Below, piece after piece: positions 42,998 to 52,221 of a stretch of 64,000 nucleotides of DNA (the stretch's first letter is position 1; every line of letters starts with the position of its first letter). The position numbers and the translations under genes were made by a program. Origin of the DNA: Paenibacillus pectinilyticus (GTDB taxonomy: Bacteria; Bacillota; Bacilli; Paenibacillales; NBRC-103111); contig NZ_LYPC01000025.1 of the NCBI RefSeq assembly GCF_001700435.1, positions 122,220 through 186,219 of the forward strand. Direction: 5' to 3'. The notes under the pieces were generated by a model. The model ran no database searches. It saw nothing but the letters and a program-made list of their open reading frames with translations, and had not been told where the DNA came from.

Positions 42998-43194
42998 ACT
43001 AGCTCGTGAAGTTGCATTTTGTGCAACATAATCGGTGAATTCAGACAAAAATGAGCTAGTTGTTGTATTAAATACAACATTTTAAGCTGATTCTCACCAA
43101 CTTTGCCAATTAAGGCTCAAAATATTGTACGGAATACAACATGAGGCCTGAAATCGGCCTAGGTAGGGTAAACATGTTGCACAAAGTGCAACAT
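42998..43194. repeat. Array of palindromic repeats
   Basis: Four related hairpins: GTTGCA-N5-TGCAAC (43011-43027), TGTTGTAT-TAA-ATACAACA (43061-43079), TTGTA-N5-TACAA (43125-43139) and ATGTTGCAC-AAA-GTGCAACAT (43174-43194). The first is enclosed by ACTAGCTC (42998-43005) and GAGCTAGT (43053-43060). AGGCC/GGCCT (43144-43160) adds another. Spacings are near 50 bases. It fills the 310-base gap inside the Dlt-like operon, so it would lie in the transcript between the ligase and the SGNH gene. Confidence 0.7.
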
Positions 43195-43246
43195 TTTCCT
43201 ACGTGCGACATGATAAACGAAGGTTCCGGGCTAAGGGTGGTTTAGT

Positions 43247-44446
43247 TTATAGAGCTTTCTCTTGCCAAGCGTGGAACTGCTCACGGAACGTGGCAGGCCA
43301 TTGCTGTTCATCGAGACCATACTGTGCCAAGAACGCGAAAGCCCAGCGCTCGATACCGAAGCCTACGCAGCCTGTAACAGCGTTACGTTTGCCCATTTTA
43401 ATATTAAAAGCATTACCGAACGTATTGCTATGGAAATTGACAGAGGAACAAGCGATGGACTTCTTCACATGAGGGATGCTCAAGCGAAGCTCATACTTCA
43501 TCTCTTGATTACGTTGGAATGAGGCTTTCACTTGGAAATCGTTCGTGAAGAACGGATCATTCGCGATCTCCATCATGCTATCTACGTTCCACTCTACGGC
43601 CAACTCTTTCAAATATTCGATCGATTTCAAGCGGTTTTCCTTCACGAACTCAGGCTTACCGACGAAAATAATTTCGCGCATCGAGAAGTCGAGCAGGCGA
43701 CCGAAATCGGAGTGGTTTTTGGACTCAAAACGATGACATTTCGCAATCGCGGTGACAACAATACCGTCGCCTTCCAAAGTTTCGTTCTCAAGCCCCTCGT
43801 AGCAGTGGTAGCACGTCGAAGGATTCATCATGAAATTCGGTTTCACCATGTTGTTATCTAAAGCAAGAGGCTTCTCTTGATCCCATCCGCCATCTTCGCG
43901 AATCGATTGGGAGAACGCCTCGATAACATCGAGGTCCTCACGAAGATGCGTGACGAAATGAATGTGCTCAGGGAACGAAGTGAAATGGTTCGTTTTGTTC
44001 AATGTATGGCTGTTAATAACTGCAGGATATTGCTCTTCTTGTACACCTTCGAAGCGATTCGCGATCTTCGTTACGAAGGAATAGTCAAGGAAACGCATCA
44101 AGCTGGAGAAGGGCTCACGGAAGATGAAGAGACCAGGCTCAAGGACCTTAATCGCTTTACGCTCAACAAGCTCAGCGATAATGTCGCCTTCATAAGGCGT
44201 GTCCACTTTATTTTCGAATAGGATATTTTCTTTGAAACCGAAATCACCGTGGGAGAAACGCTCGATGAGACGCTCCACACGCGCAATGATGCCCTCGTCA
44301 CCGTTCGGTGAGTTATGGGTAATGTGGATGTGACCATCGATTAAAGTGATTTCTTGGATATGCTCATCTGCAAAAGCGGAGGCATATTTGACTTGTCCGT
44401 GCTGACTTTCTGCTAGGCCGGCCAAGGAAATTGTACAAGTGTTCAT
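43247..44446 (-). CDS. Amino acid:carrier-protein ligase, seryl-tRNA-synthetase-like
   Basis: 399 residues from ATG 44446, nine bases after GAGGT. The catalytic core is class II synthetase: motif 2 'CHRFESKN...' with 'GRLLDFSMREIIFVG' (249-263), and motif 3 'GCVGFGIERWAFAF' (359-372). Cysteines C212, C215, C237, C333 and C360 include likely zinc ligands, as in the known family. These enzymes lack the tRNA-binding arm and load glycine or alanine on carrier proteins. The carrier gene is seven bases upstream. It probably replaces DltA. A true tRNA synthetase is unlikely given the missing coiled-coil arm. Confidence 0.88.
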   Translation of the reverse strand: MNTCTISLAGLAESQHGQVKYASAFADEHIQEITLIDGHIHITHNSPNGDEGIIARVERLIERFSHGDFGFKENILFENKVDTPYEGDIIAELVERKAIKVLEPGLFIFREPFSSLMRFLDYSFVTKIANRFEGVQEEQYPAVINSHTLNKTNHFTSFPEHIHFVTHLREDLDVIEAFSQSIREDGGWDQEKPLALDNNMVKPNFMMNPSTCYHCYEGLENETLEGDGIVVTAIAKCHRFESKNHSDFGRLLDFSMREIIFVGKPEFVKENRLKSIEYLKELAVEWNVDSMMEIANDPFFTNDFQVKASFQRNQEMKYELRLSIPHVKKSIACSSVNFHSNTFGNAFNIKMGKRNAVTGCVGFGIERWAFAFLAQYGLDEQQWPATFREQFHAWQEKAL

Positions 44447-44453
44447 GATTCGC

Positions 44454-44705
44454 TTACCTCGCTGTCTTCTTGGAAATAAATTCGGCAATCTCGTTCACCG
44501 TGTTCATAGGGTAAAGCATGAGATCTTGGTTCGTTACTTGCAGGTTGTACGTTTTCTCGATATGAGCGATAAGGGCTGTAGCCCCGACGGAATCGATAAA
44601 TCCGTAGTCAAACAGATGAACATCAACGTCGAAATCGTCATCATCCTCAGCAATTTCATAACGCTCACGAATATGCTGTTCAAGCTCTTCTAATAAAGTA
44701 GACAT
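44454..44705 (-). CDS. Acyl/aminoacyl carrier protein
   Basis: 83 residues from ATG 44705, eight bases after AGGAGG. Four-helix carrier-protein fold with the phosphopantetheine serine S39 in 'DYGFIDSVGATALI'. Strongly acidic (a run of D at 21-24). It plays the DltC role: the next gene is a ligase that would charge its pantetheine arm with an amino acid, and the MBOAT would then take the group from it. No other carrier-protein user is nearby. Confidence 0.93.
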   Translation of the reverse strand: MSTLLEELEQHIRERYEIAEDDDDFDVDVHLFDYGFIDSVGATALIAHIEKTYNLQVTNQDLMLYPMNTVNEIAEFISKKTAR

Positions 44706-44762
44706 AGGGAAAGCCTCCTGGTTCAAGTGAAAGTAGGTAAAACTTAAAAATCTTGCATATGG

Positions 44763-47700
44763 TTACTGCGCCTTCCGGGCAGGACCGGTAAAAGTTAAGG
44801 TCGTCACATCACCGTAACGTGTGAGCGTGTACGTCTGTGTAGGTGCATCGTAGACAAGTGTTACATCTTTAGAAGTTTCAAACTTGAGCTCACTAGGACT
44901 ATAGAATTTCACTTGCTGCAGTCCTGCGGATGCTAGTTTCAACTGATAGGTGCTTCCTTCACTTGTTAGGGTAAAAGGCACATTCGAACGTACAATATGA
45001 AATTGTCCAGTAGAAGAACCAATGCGAATATCAGCTTTCTTAGCCAAGCCGAGATAGAATTTGTTCTCTACTGTGGTATACACATCGGCATTGCTTTGCA
45101 GGGAATAGAGGGCTAATTTATCGCCTTTCTCGATGCTCACACCTAAGGTGCCCGCATACTCTTCCGCTAAGCCAGGTACTTCAGATGAATCCGCTGACAG
45201 AGTAGCATGGAAATGTGTGCTGCCTCCGCTGAGACGATCTTTCAGTTTGTCCCACAAGTAAGACCCCCAAGACTGACTGATCCGAACATTGCTTTTCATC
45301 GCGGTTAAGAAGGATTTGGCCATCTGGGTTTCGGACATAAAGTTATAATCATGCTTCGTGCGAAGCTTGTCAAAGTAATCAGCGAACTCTGTTAAACTAG
45401 CCACTTTATCAGGGTCGGGAAAATGGTACTCAATATGCTCGAAATAATCAATGGGCATATCTAACTTGACCATCGACTCGAACACGTCCGTTGTCGCGTA
45501 ATCACCAGTCCGCAGTACGGGTGTAGGTGCATGGATCAACATGGTTTTGTTTGCTGTTCCTTGCTCATCCTGCAATAGAAACGGAAGTGACCAAATGGAT
45601 TCAGGCCGTGATAGTACCGGTGATTCAGAAGGCAAGAATCCAAAGTTGTACCACATGCCCTGAGCTTCCTCCGTCGCTAGTGTTTGAGCACGATCTTCAT
45701 TATTAATGCGCCAAGTGTGCTGATTCGTTCCAGGATGCAGCCAAGGAATGCCAAGCTTATCAAAAGCTTGTTTATGTAAGTTGAACTCGGCTCGTTCGTC
45801 ATCCGCACTCTTAAAATTATGCACAAATGTATGCGGATTTAGTTGTAAATAGTTATCGTGAGCGTATTGAATGAATTCATTTAGCTCCGTTTTATAAGGA
45901 AAGTGCGGGTTGTCAATCGATACGGGAGACCCGAATTCAATGCCACCCACAACAAGATCGTCATTGCCATCGTGATTGAGGTCAAGCCATAAAGGAACGG
46001 AATAATGCCCACCCACCAAGGCATGGTTGCCTACTTGGTTTAAGGTTGTTCCGGCGAGGGGGCCTTGTGCCGACCAAGCGCTGTCAGCGTTTTGGAGAAA
46101 CACCTGTAGGTCCCCGTCGCTGCTGCCGACCACGAGATCCGGTCGGCCATCGCCGTTCATGTCACGCACCGCTGGCGCGGCGTGCGTGGCCTTATTCGGC
46201 AGCGTCGCTATAACGCTGCCTGCTACAAGGTCCAAGGCCGCTGCGCTGCGGCCCTTGTAAAGCCACACTCGCCCATCGGCTGCGCCGAGGACGAGGTCGA
46301 GCTTGCCGTCGCCGTTCACATCGGCGACATAGGGCGCTGCAGGCCCTACGGGCAGCTGCAGCTGTTTCCCGCCCGCGAGCACGGCCGCGGGCTTACCGAA
46401 CCTGCCGCTAGCGAGCTGCGGCAGCTGCCAGACCGCGCCGGACTCGTCTGAGACGACGAGGTCCGTGCGGCCATCCCCGTTCACGTCGGCGGCGTGAACG
46501 GCACTGTAAGGGCCGAGCTGGAGCGGCGCGCCGCTCTCCAGCAATAACTTCACTGGCGCGCCGAATGTGTCGGGCAGCGCCATGCCCTTCGGCGGCGGCT
46601 CGCTGACGTACGCCGCCTCGTCCTTGCCCAGATTCGTGTACACATACACGAATCCATCCGAGCTGCCGGCCAGCAAGTCCGTGCGGCCGTCGCCGTTCAG
46701 ATCCGCGGCGGCTGGGTACGCGCGGTAGGGTTTTTCAATCGCGCTCGCCAGATCGCGATAGGCGGGGAACACCGCCTGCCGCAGCGGAATGCCGGCAGCC
46801 ATTACGTGCAGGCCGCTCGCGTAGCCGGAGCCGGGCAGCTCACCGACGAACGACGGCTTCGCGTTAGTGCCTGTGTTAAGCTGCACCGTCACGCTCTCGC
46901 GCCACTCGCCCCAGTAAAAGGCGCTGCGCACAAGCGTAAACGAGGGAACCTCGTTATACTTCTTGAGCGTTTCTGCCCAAGCAATGCCGTCTTTTTGGCC
47001 AATCGCCGGCATCGCCTCAAAATGGTTCTGAAACGCCATCGCCGGCCGTCCATAAGGACCCAGACTCTTTTTCACGCTGAATCCTAGCGTTTCCTTCGAA
47101 ACATAGGCGAGCAGCTCACTGCGATATTGCATGTTTGCAGCGGCCCAAGCGAAGTTGAAGTAAGGTTCAATCGGTAAATCTCTTTTATTGAAATAAGTCG
47201 TTCCCGGTGTCGGTTTGCTTTCCGCCTTGTACTTCGCAGCAAGCTGGGCGAAGCCTAGATTCAGGTCGGCACCGCTTTTCATATCAAAGCCCGTAGGGAA
47301 ATAGCGATTTGGCAGAAAATTGCTGCTGATTAACACGGCTCCTTTGCCTACGCGATTTTGCATGACAAGGGAAATCGGTTGTTTCGATTCAGCCGGTTTA
47401 GATAGGTTGACAACGGATTGACCTGTGGAAGGACTGAAGCCGTATCCAAGATGAAATCCGGGCATATCGTCCATGGCATTATGTTTGAGATAGCTTTGCG
47501 TAAACAGTTGAAACGTTTGTTGAATGCCTTGTAAGTTAACGGGTACTTGTGGATAGCTAAGCGCTACCGAGTCTGAATTCTGAGCAGTTAAGACTACGTT
47601 GCCTGCTGGCATCTTTTTCAAATCAATAATTTGTGCAGCACCTAGAAAATCCAACGGGAACCGGTCAGCGAACTCATTTTCCAACAATAAGTGGCCGCCC

Positions 47701-48023
47701 TGTTTCACGAAAGCGATAAGCTTTGGTGATTGTTTCGACCATGCAGGGTCTTGTGCAAGTGCCGGATCTAAGTACAAAGCATCATACTTACGAAGCTCGC
47801 GGGATGAATAACTGAGCAAGCTCTTTCTATCAATTTGAACGCCTGCTTGCAAGGTTTGCTGGAAATTACTATAAGCCGCGGTATCATAAGAATCCCCGCT
47901 TGTGGCGTATAGTAGCTTAGTTTCCTCATTTTTTGGCAAAAATAATAGCAGTAGCACGATCAGCGCTAAACCAAGGCCTAGCCCGATCAGATATTGGAGC
48001 ACACGAATTTTCGACAAATTCAA
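44763..48023 (-). CDS. Large membrane-anchored FG-GAP/VCBS repeat protein, possible polysaccharide-processing enzyme
   Basis: 1086 residues from TTG 48023, six bases after GAGGG. One membrane helix (8-29) anchors an extracellular protein. Residues 35-260 resemble a glutamine-amidotransferase-like Rossmann domain ('YDALYLDPAL', 'LIAFVKQGGHLLLEN'). Five calcium-type DxNxDG repeats (near 437, 511, 571, 624 and 684: DLNGDGRTDL, DVNGDGRTDL, DVNGDGKLDL, DMNGDGRPDL, DLNHDGNDDL) mark a beta-propeller. Residues 700-900 ('WLHPGTNQHTW', 'MWYNFGF') may be a deacetylase-like domain; this is weak. First gene of the Dlt-like operon, so it probably acts on the same polymer. The propeller part is GC-rich. Confidence 0.75.
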   Translation of the reverse strand: MNLSKIRVLQYLIGLGLGLALIVLLLLFLPKNEETKLLYATSGDSYDTAAYSNFQQTLQAGVQIDRKSLLSYSSRELRKYDALYLDPALAQDPAWSKQSPKLIAFVKQGGHLLLENEFADRFPLDFLGAAQIIDLKKMPAGNVVLTAQNSDSVALSYPQVPVNLQGIQQTFQLFTQSYLKHNAMDDMPGFHLGYGFSPSTGQSVVNLSKPAESKQPISLVMQNRVGKGAVLISSNFLPNRYFPTGFDMKSGADLNLGFAQLAAKYKAESKPTPGTTYFNKRDLPIEPYFNFAWAAANMQYRSELLAYVSKETLGFSVKKSLGPYGRPAMAFQNHFEAMPAIGQKDGIAWAETLKKYNEVPSFTLVRSAFYWGEWRESVTVQLNTGTNAKPSFVGELPGSGYASGLHVMAAGIPLRQAVFPAYRDLASAIEKPYRAYPAAADLNGDGRTDLLAGSSDGFVYVYTNLGKDEAAYVSEPPPKGMALPDTFGAPVKLLLESGAPLQLGPYSAVHAADVNGDGRTDLVVSDESGAVWQLPQLASGRFGKPAAVLAGGKQLQLPVGPAAPYVADVNGDGKLDLVLGAADGRVWLYKGRSAAALDLVAGSVIATLPNKATHAAPAVRDMNGDGRPDLVVGSSDGDLQVFLQNADSAWSAQGPLAGTTLNQVGNHALVGGHYSVPLWLDLNHDGNDDLVVGGIEFGSPVSIDNPHFPYKTELNEFIQYAHDNYLQLNPHTFVHNFKSADDERAEFNLHKQAFDKLGIPWLHPGTNQHTWRINNEDRAQTLATEEAQGMWYNFGFLPSESPVLSRPESIWSLPFLLQDEQGTANKTMLIHAPTPVLRTGDYATTDVFESMVKLDMPIDYFEHIEYHFPDPDKVASLTEFADYFDKLRTKHDYNFMSETQMAKSFLTAMKSNVRISQSWGSYLWDKLKDRLSGGSTHFHATLSADSSEVPGLAEEYAGTLGVSIEKGDKLALYSLQSNADVYTTVENKFYLGLAKKADIRIGSSTGQFHIVRSNVPFTLTSEGSTYQLKLASAGLQQVKFYSPSELKFETSKDVTLVYDAPTQTYTLTRYGDVTTLTFTGPARKAQ

Positions 48024-48241
48024 AAGGATCCCTCGATTGCTAGAATGGTCACTATCCTTGCCATTATAGCATTCATAGGTACGTTTGTTAACTTCTATAG
48101 GTGCGCGATTCGGCGGTATTGTCGGATATTGGCTTTGCTTGGAGTTATCCCCTGCCCTAGATTCCTGCCTATCGTTTCTGTTACACTAAAGAGAAGACTT
48201 TGAGGATTACCCGAGGATTGATATTGAAAGGATTTGCTGCC

Positions 48242-50794
48242 ATGCGTACGATACGCAGAGAAGATGTAGAATTATTGGCCCCTGCGGGGGATTGGGATTG
48301 TTTGCGAGCGGCTGTTGCCAATGGGGCGGATGCCGTATTTTTTGGTGTGGAGAAATTCAATGCAAGAGCGAGAGCGCATAACTTCACGATGGCTGAACTG
48401 CCGGATATTATGTCGTTCCTTCATCTATATGGTGTGCAAGGCTTCTTAACGTTTAACATTCTCGTATTTGAGGAAGAGTTGACAGAAGCGAAGCAGTTAA
48501 TTGAAGCGTGTGTGGATGCAGGCGTGGATGCGGTCATTGTACAGGATTTAGGTTTGGTTAAAATGATTCGTGAAATCTCCCCGGATTTCCCGATTCACGG
48601 TTCAACGCAGATGACGATTACATCGCCAGAAGCGGTTGAATTTACGAAACCATTCGACATCGAACGTGTCGTTCTGGGTCGTGAAAACAACCTGAAACAA
48701 ATCAAACAAATCGGCGATCAAGCGAAACTTCCGATGGAAGTTTTCGTTCATGGGGCCCTTTGTGTGTCCTATTCGGGACAGTGCTTAACCTCCGAAATGT
48801 GGGGAGGCCGTTCCGCTAACCGCGGGGAGTGCGCGCAAGCTTGTCGCTTGCCGTATGACCTGATGGTAGATGGCGTACAGAAACCTATGGGTGACGTGAC
48901 ATATCTATTGTCCCCGAAGGATTTGGCGGCGATTGAAATCGTGCCTGAGCTGATCGAAGCGGGTGTTCGTTCGTTTAAAATTGAAGGGCGTCTGAAGACC
49001 CCTGAATATGTGGCTAATGTCGTGAGCAAATATCGCAAAGCGATTGATCGTTATTTCGAGGGGCAGGACGCTCGTCCATCTCGCGAGGAAGTGCGTGAGC
49101 TTCAGCAAAGCTTCTCACGTGGTTTCACGGTTGGGTTCCTACAGGGAACCAACAATAAGCAGTTGGTTGACGGCACGTTTCCGAAGAGCCGCGGCGTATT
49201 TGTGGGCCGCATCAAGCAGATCTTGCGCGATGCTGTGATCTGTGAGCTTGAGGCTCCGCTGAAGCGCGGCGACGGGCTTGTCTTCGACGCTGGGGATCCG
49301 ACGAAGAAGGAAGAAGGCGGGCGCATCTACGATTTGCGCCGCAAAGGTGAGAAGCTCGAAGGCGAAGCCGAGGGTGGCATGATCGAGATTGTCATGGGAC
49401 GCAACGATGTGGAGCTTGGTCGTCTGCACGTTGGCGATCGCATTTGGAAGACGAATGATCCAGCTTTGGACAAGCGTCTGCGCCAGACGTTCGAGACCGA
49501 TAAACCTTACCGTACGTTCCCGGTAAGTGTGAAAGTGAGCGGCGTCCTCGGTGAGACGCTGAAAAGCTGGTGGACCGATGTTCGCGGCGGTCACACCGTC
49601 TTCGTTCAATCCGAGCTTCCGCTGGTTCAAGCGGAGAAAAGACCGATGGACGAACAGCTCTTCACCGAGCAGTTCGGTCGCCTAGGCGGCACGATTTATG
49701 AGCTAAGCGAGCTGGATGTCCAGCTTGACGGCGCGTTGATCGTACCGATGCGTGAATTGAACAGCATGCGCCGCATGGCTGTCGAGCTCATGGAAGACGA
49801 GCGGCAGAAGCCGCGCGCGTATATCAAGCGTGAAGTCGGTGCATACGACGATGTGCCTGCATCAGTAACGGAGCATCACGCTGCTGTGACAGCCTTTGAT
49901 GCACCAGCATTGACGCCTGCAGACCGCAATGCAGTTGAGCTGACTGCCCTGTGCCGGAACTTGGAACAGGTGAAGGCTGTATTGGCGACAACTGACGTTG
50001 ACTTGATTTATGCTGATTTTGAATTTATTAAGCAGTTCCCTGCAGCCGTTGAAGCTGTGCATGCCGCTGGGCGCAAGATCGCGCTAGTGACACCGCGAAT
50101 TCATATGCCGGGGGAAACGGGCTATTTTAACAATATACTCAAGCTGAAGCCGGATGCAGTTTTGATTCGTAACACGGGCGCAGCGTTCTATTTCTTGAAA
50201 CATCGCCTTGAGAATCCAGACGCACCGCAACCGCAGCTTATCGGGGATTTCTCTCTGAATGTGGCTAACCATAAGGCAGCCAACTTGTTCTTGGAAGCGG
50301 GTCTTTCGAAGGTAACACCTTCGTATGACTTGAACATCCAGCAGATGGTAGACTTACTTCGCCGCGCGGAAACATCCAAGCTCGAAGTCGTTATTCATCA
50401 GCACATGCCGATGTTCCACACGGAGCACTGTGTGTACTGTACGTTCCTAAGTGAAGGTACAGACTTTACGAACTGTGGTCGTCCTTGTGAAGAGAAGCGT
50501 GTGTCCTTGCAGGACCGTGTGGGTATGTCCCATCCTGTACGTGTGGATGAGGGCTGCCGAAATACCGTGTACAATGCGGTAGATCAGTCCGGTGCCGAGT
50601 ACTTGAACCACTTCATGGGCTTGGGCATCCGCTCATTCCGTGTAGAGTTCTTGGAAGAGACGCCAGAGAAAGTTACAGAGATTCTCGATTTGTATCGCCG
50701 TGCAATTGATGGTCAAATCAATGGCACGCAAGTGTGGCGTTCGCTGAAGGCAACCAACCAGTTGGGTGTCACGAAGGGTACTTTGGTGAAATAA
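48242..50794 (+). CDS. U32 family peptidase / RNA-hydroxylation type protein (long form)
   Basis: 850 residues from ATG 48242, nine bases after AAAGGA. The U32 domain is clear: 'ELLAPAGDWDCLRAAVANGA', 'VQDLGLVKMIREISPDFPIH', 'VHGALCVSYSGQCLTS' and 'NRGECAQACRLPYDL', followed by 'FKIEGRLKTPEYVANV'. The C-terminal half adds a DUF3656-like part and a second U32-like segment with Cys clusters ('HTEHCVYCTFL', 'NCGRPCEEKR'). In Escherichia coli the long U32 protein RlhA hydroxylates 23S rRNA; whether this one does so is not known. Monocistronic. Confidence 0.9.
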   Translation: MRTIRREDVELLAPAGDWDCLRAAVANGADAVFFGVEKFNARARAHNFTMAELPDIMSFLHLYGVQGFLTFNILVFEEELTEAKQLIEACVDAGVDAVIVQDLGLVKMIREISPDFPIHGSTQMTITSPEAVEFTKPFDIERVVLGRENNLKQIKQIGDQAKLPMEVFVHGALCVSYSGQCLTSEMWGGRSANRGECAQACRLPYDLMVDGVQKPMGDVTYLLSPKDLAAIEIVPELIEAGVRSFKIEGRLKTPEYVANVVSKYRKAIDRYFEGQDARPSREEVRELQQSFSRGFTVGFLQGTNNKQLVDGTFPKSRGVFVGRIKQILRDAVICELEAPLKRGDGLVFDAGDPTKKEEGGRIYDLRRKGEKLEGEAEGGMIEIVMGRNDVELGRLHVGDRIWKTNDPALDKRLRQTFETDKPYRTFPVSVKVSGVLGETLKSWWTDVRGGHTVFVQSELPLVQAEKRPMDEQLFTEQFGRLGGTIYELSELDVQLDGALIVPMRELNSMRRMAVELMEDERQKPRAYIKREVGAYDDVPASVTEHHAAVTAFDAPALTPADRNAVELTALCRNLEQVKAVLATTDVDLIYADFEFIKQFPAAVEAVHAAGRKIALVTPRIHMPGETGYFNNILKLKPDAVLIRNTGAAFYFLKHRLENPDAPQPQLIGDFSLNVANHKAANLFLEAGLSKVTPSYDLNIQQMVDLLRRAETSKLEVVIHQHMPMFHTEHCVYCTFLSEGTDFTNCGRPCEEKRVSLQDRVGMSHPVRVDEGCRNTVYNAVDQSGAEYLNHFMGLGIRSFRVEFLEETPEKVTEILDLYRRAIDGQINGTQVWRSLKATNQLGVTKGTLVK

Positions 50795-51129
50795 GTATTT
50801 TGCACATAATGTAAATTAGGACTTGCTCGAGGTTGCAGCCCCAAACAAGCCCTTCAACAAATAGCTGTGGAACACCATGGCGTCGCGTTAACTTAATTTA
50901 GCTAATCGAGAAACCCACCGAAGGCGCCAACCTTATGCGGTGGGTTTCTTCTTGTTCAGTTTTCGGCGTACATACCAGTAAAGCTTTCTAAGCCCAATGA
51001 TATTAGTTTCGTTCACAATTCAGACACATTTTTTTAATCTATTTTTCAGATTTGCTTAAGGTTGGTTTATTGTTCCACCCGTATAGTGATGATGGTTACT
51101 AATGAACGAATAGAAATGGGGGATCTTGG
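50795..51129. other. Intergenic region after the U32 gene
   Basis: It holds one terminator hairpin (50910-50955) and an AT-rich stretch before the ABC exporter. I see no convincing -35/-10 pair, although TATAGT near 51091 could be a -10. No gene is supported. Confidence 0.5.
50910..50955 (+). terminator. Terminator after the U32 gene
   Basis: Perfect 11-bp stem GAAACCCACCG / CGGTGGGTTTC with a 17-base loop; the tail TTCTTG is only moderately T-rich. Confidence 0.65.
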
Positions 51130-52221
51130 ATGCTAGAGGTCAAACAAGTCAGCAAGCTCTACGAAAATAGTCGTGGCGTACATAACATCGACTTCTCGAT
51201 GCAGCGCGGCGAAATCGTCGGCTTTTTAGGGCCGAATGGTGCTGGCAAAACAACGACAATGCGCATGATTACAGGTTATTTGAATCCGACGCATGGTCAA
51301 ATCTGGGTGGATGGTCACTCCATGGCCGACAACCCGAAGAAAGCGCGCCGCAAGATTGGCTACCTGCCGGAAACACCACCTTTGTACCCGGAGATGACGG
51401 TACAGTCGTACTTGCGCTTCATCGCCAATTTACGCGATGTGCCGGCGCGAGAGCAGAAGCTAGCTGTCGCCGAAGCGATCAGCAAGCTCGGGCTGCAAGG
51501 TCGCGAGAAGCAAATTATTCGCTCCCTCTCCAAGGGCTACAAGCAGCGCGTCGGACTCGCGCAAGCGATTCTGCACAAACCGGATCTGCTTGTATTGGAC
51601 GAGCCTACGTCCGGCCTCGATCCAAAGCAGATCATCGAGATCCGCCAGCTCATTCACGAGCTGGGCGAGAACCATACCGTGCTGCTGAGCACGCACATTC
51701 TACCTGAGATTAACGCGATTTGTAACCGCGTTCTTATTATTAACCAAGGCCGCGTCGTTCTCGACGAGCGCCCAGAGCATCTCGGTCGTACGATGGGCGA
51801 GACGTTCGAAGTGTCGCTCGAGGTCAAGGGACCTCGCGAGCGGATCTTGACCGAACTGCGCAGCTTGTCATCCGTCGGCGAAGTCAAAGAAGTCGATGCG
51901 CCAGCGGCGGGCATAGCAACACTCGACGCGCCAGCTCTACAAGCGGCGTCGGAACTTAACTCGGCGGATGAAGCCGCCGAAATCCCAGCCGTTGCACCAG
52001 TCGACGCGCCTATCGAGTCCGTGAAACTCCTTGTCACTTCCGCAGATCGTGCGGAAGATATCCGCGAAGCGCTCTTTTTCCATCTGGCAAACGCAAAGCT
52101 GCCGATTCTTGAGATGAAGCGGGAAAGCCTCAGCCTAGAGGATATTTTCCTCAAGCTGACGACGGACGAGCCTGCGGACACAAGCAGCACGTCCCAAGAG
52201 GAGGTAGACACCGATGCGTAG
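51130..52221 (+). CDS. ABC transporter ATP-binding protein, Gld/ABC-2 type
   Basis: 363 residues. Walker A 'GFLGPNGAGKTTTMRMIT', signature 'SLSKGYKQRVGLAQAIL' and Walker B 'LLVLDEPTSGLDP' are present in the first 230 residues. The C-terminal 130 residues contain an Ala/Pro/Asp-rich stretch in which V/LDAP recurs ('VDAPAAG', 'LDAPAL', 'VDAPIES'), then 'REALFFHLANAKLPIL' and 'LEDIFLKLT', typical of ABC-2 exporters. First of four overlapping or adjacent genes like gldA-gldF-gldG. Substrate unknown. Confidence 0.93.
   Translation: MLEVKQVSKLYENSRGVHNIDFSMQRGEIVGFLGPNGAGKTTTMRMITGYLNPTHGQIWVDGHSMADNPKKARRKIGYLPETPPLYPEMTVQSYLRFIANLRDVPAREQKLAVAEAISKLGLQGREKQIIRSLSKGYKQRVGLAQAILHKPDLLVLDEPTSGLDPKQIIEIRQLIHELGENHTVLLSTHILPEINAICNRVLIINQGRVVLDERPEHLGRTMGETFEVSLEVKGPRERILTELRSLSSVGEVKEVDAPAAGIATLDAPALQAASELNSADEAAEIPAVAPVDAPIESVKLLVTSADRAEDIREALFFHLANAKLPILEMKRESLSLEDIFLKLTTDEPADTSSTSQEEVDTDA

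Noticed and set aside
43247..44446. Second seryl-tRNA synthetase
   Set aside because: The N-terminal coiled-coil tRNA-binding arm is absent, and a carrier-protein gene lies seven bases upstream; both fit the amino acid:carrier-protein ligase family better.
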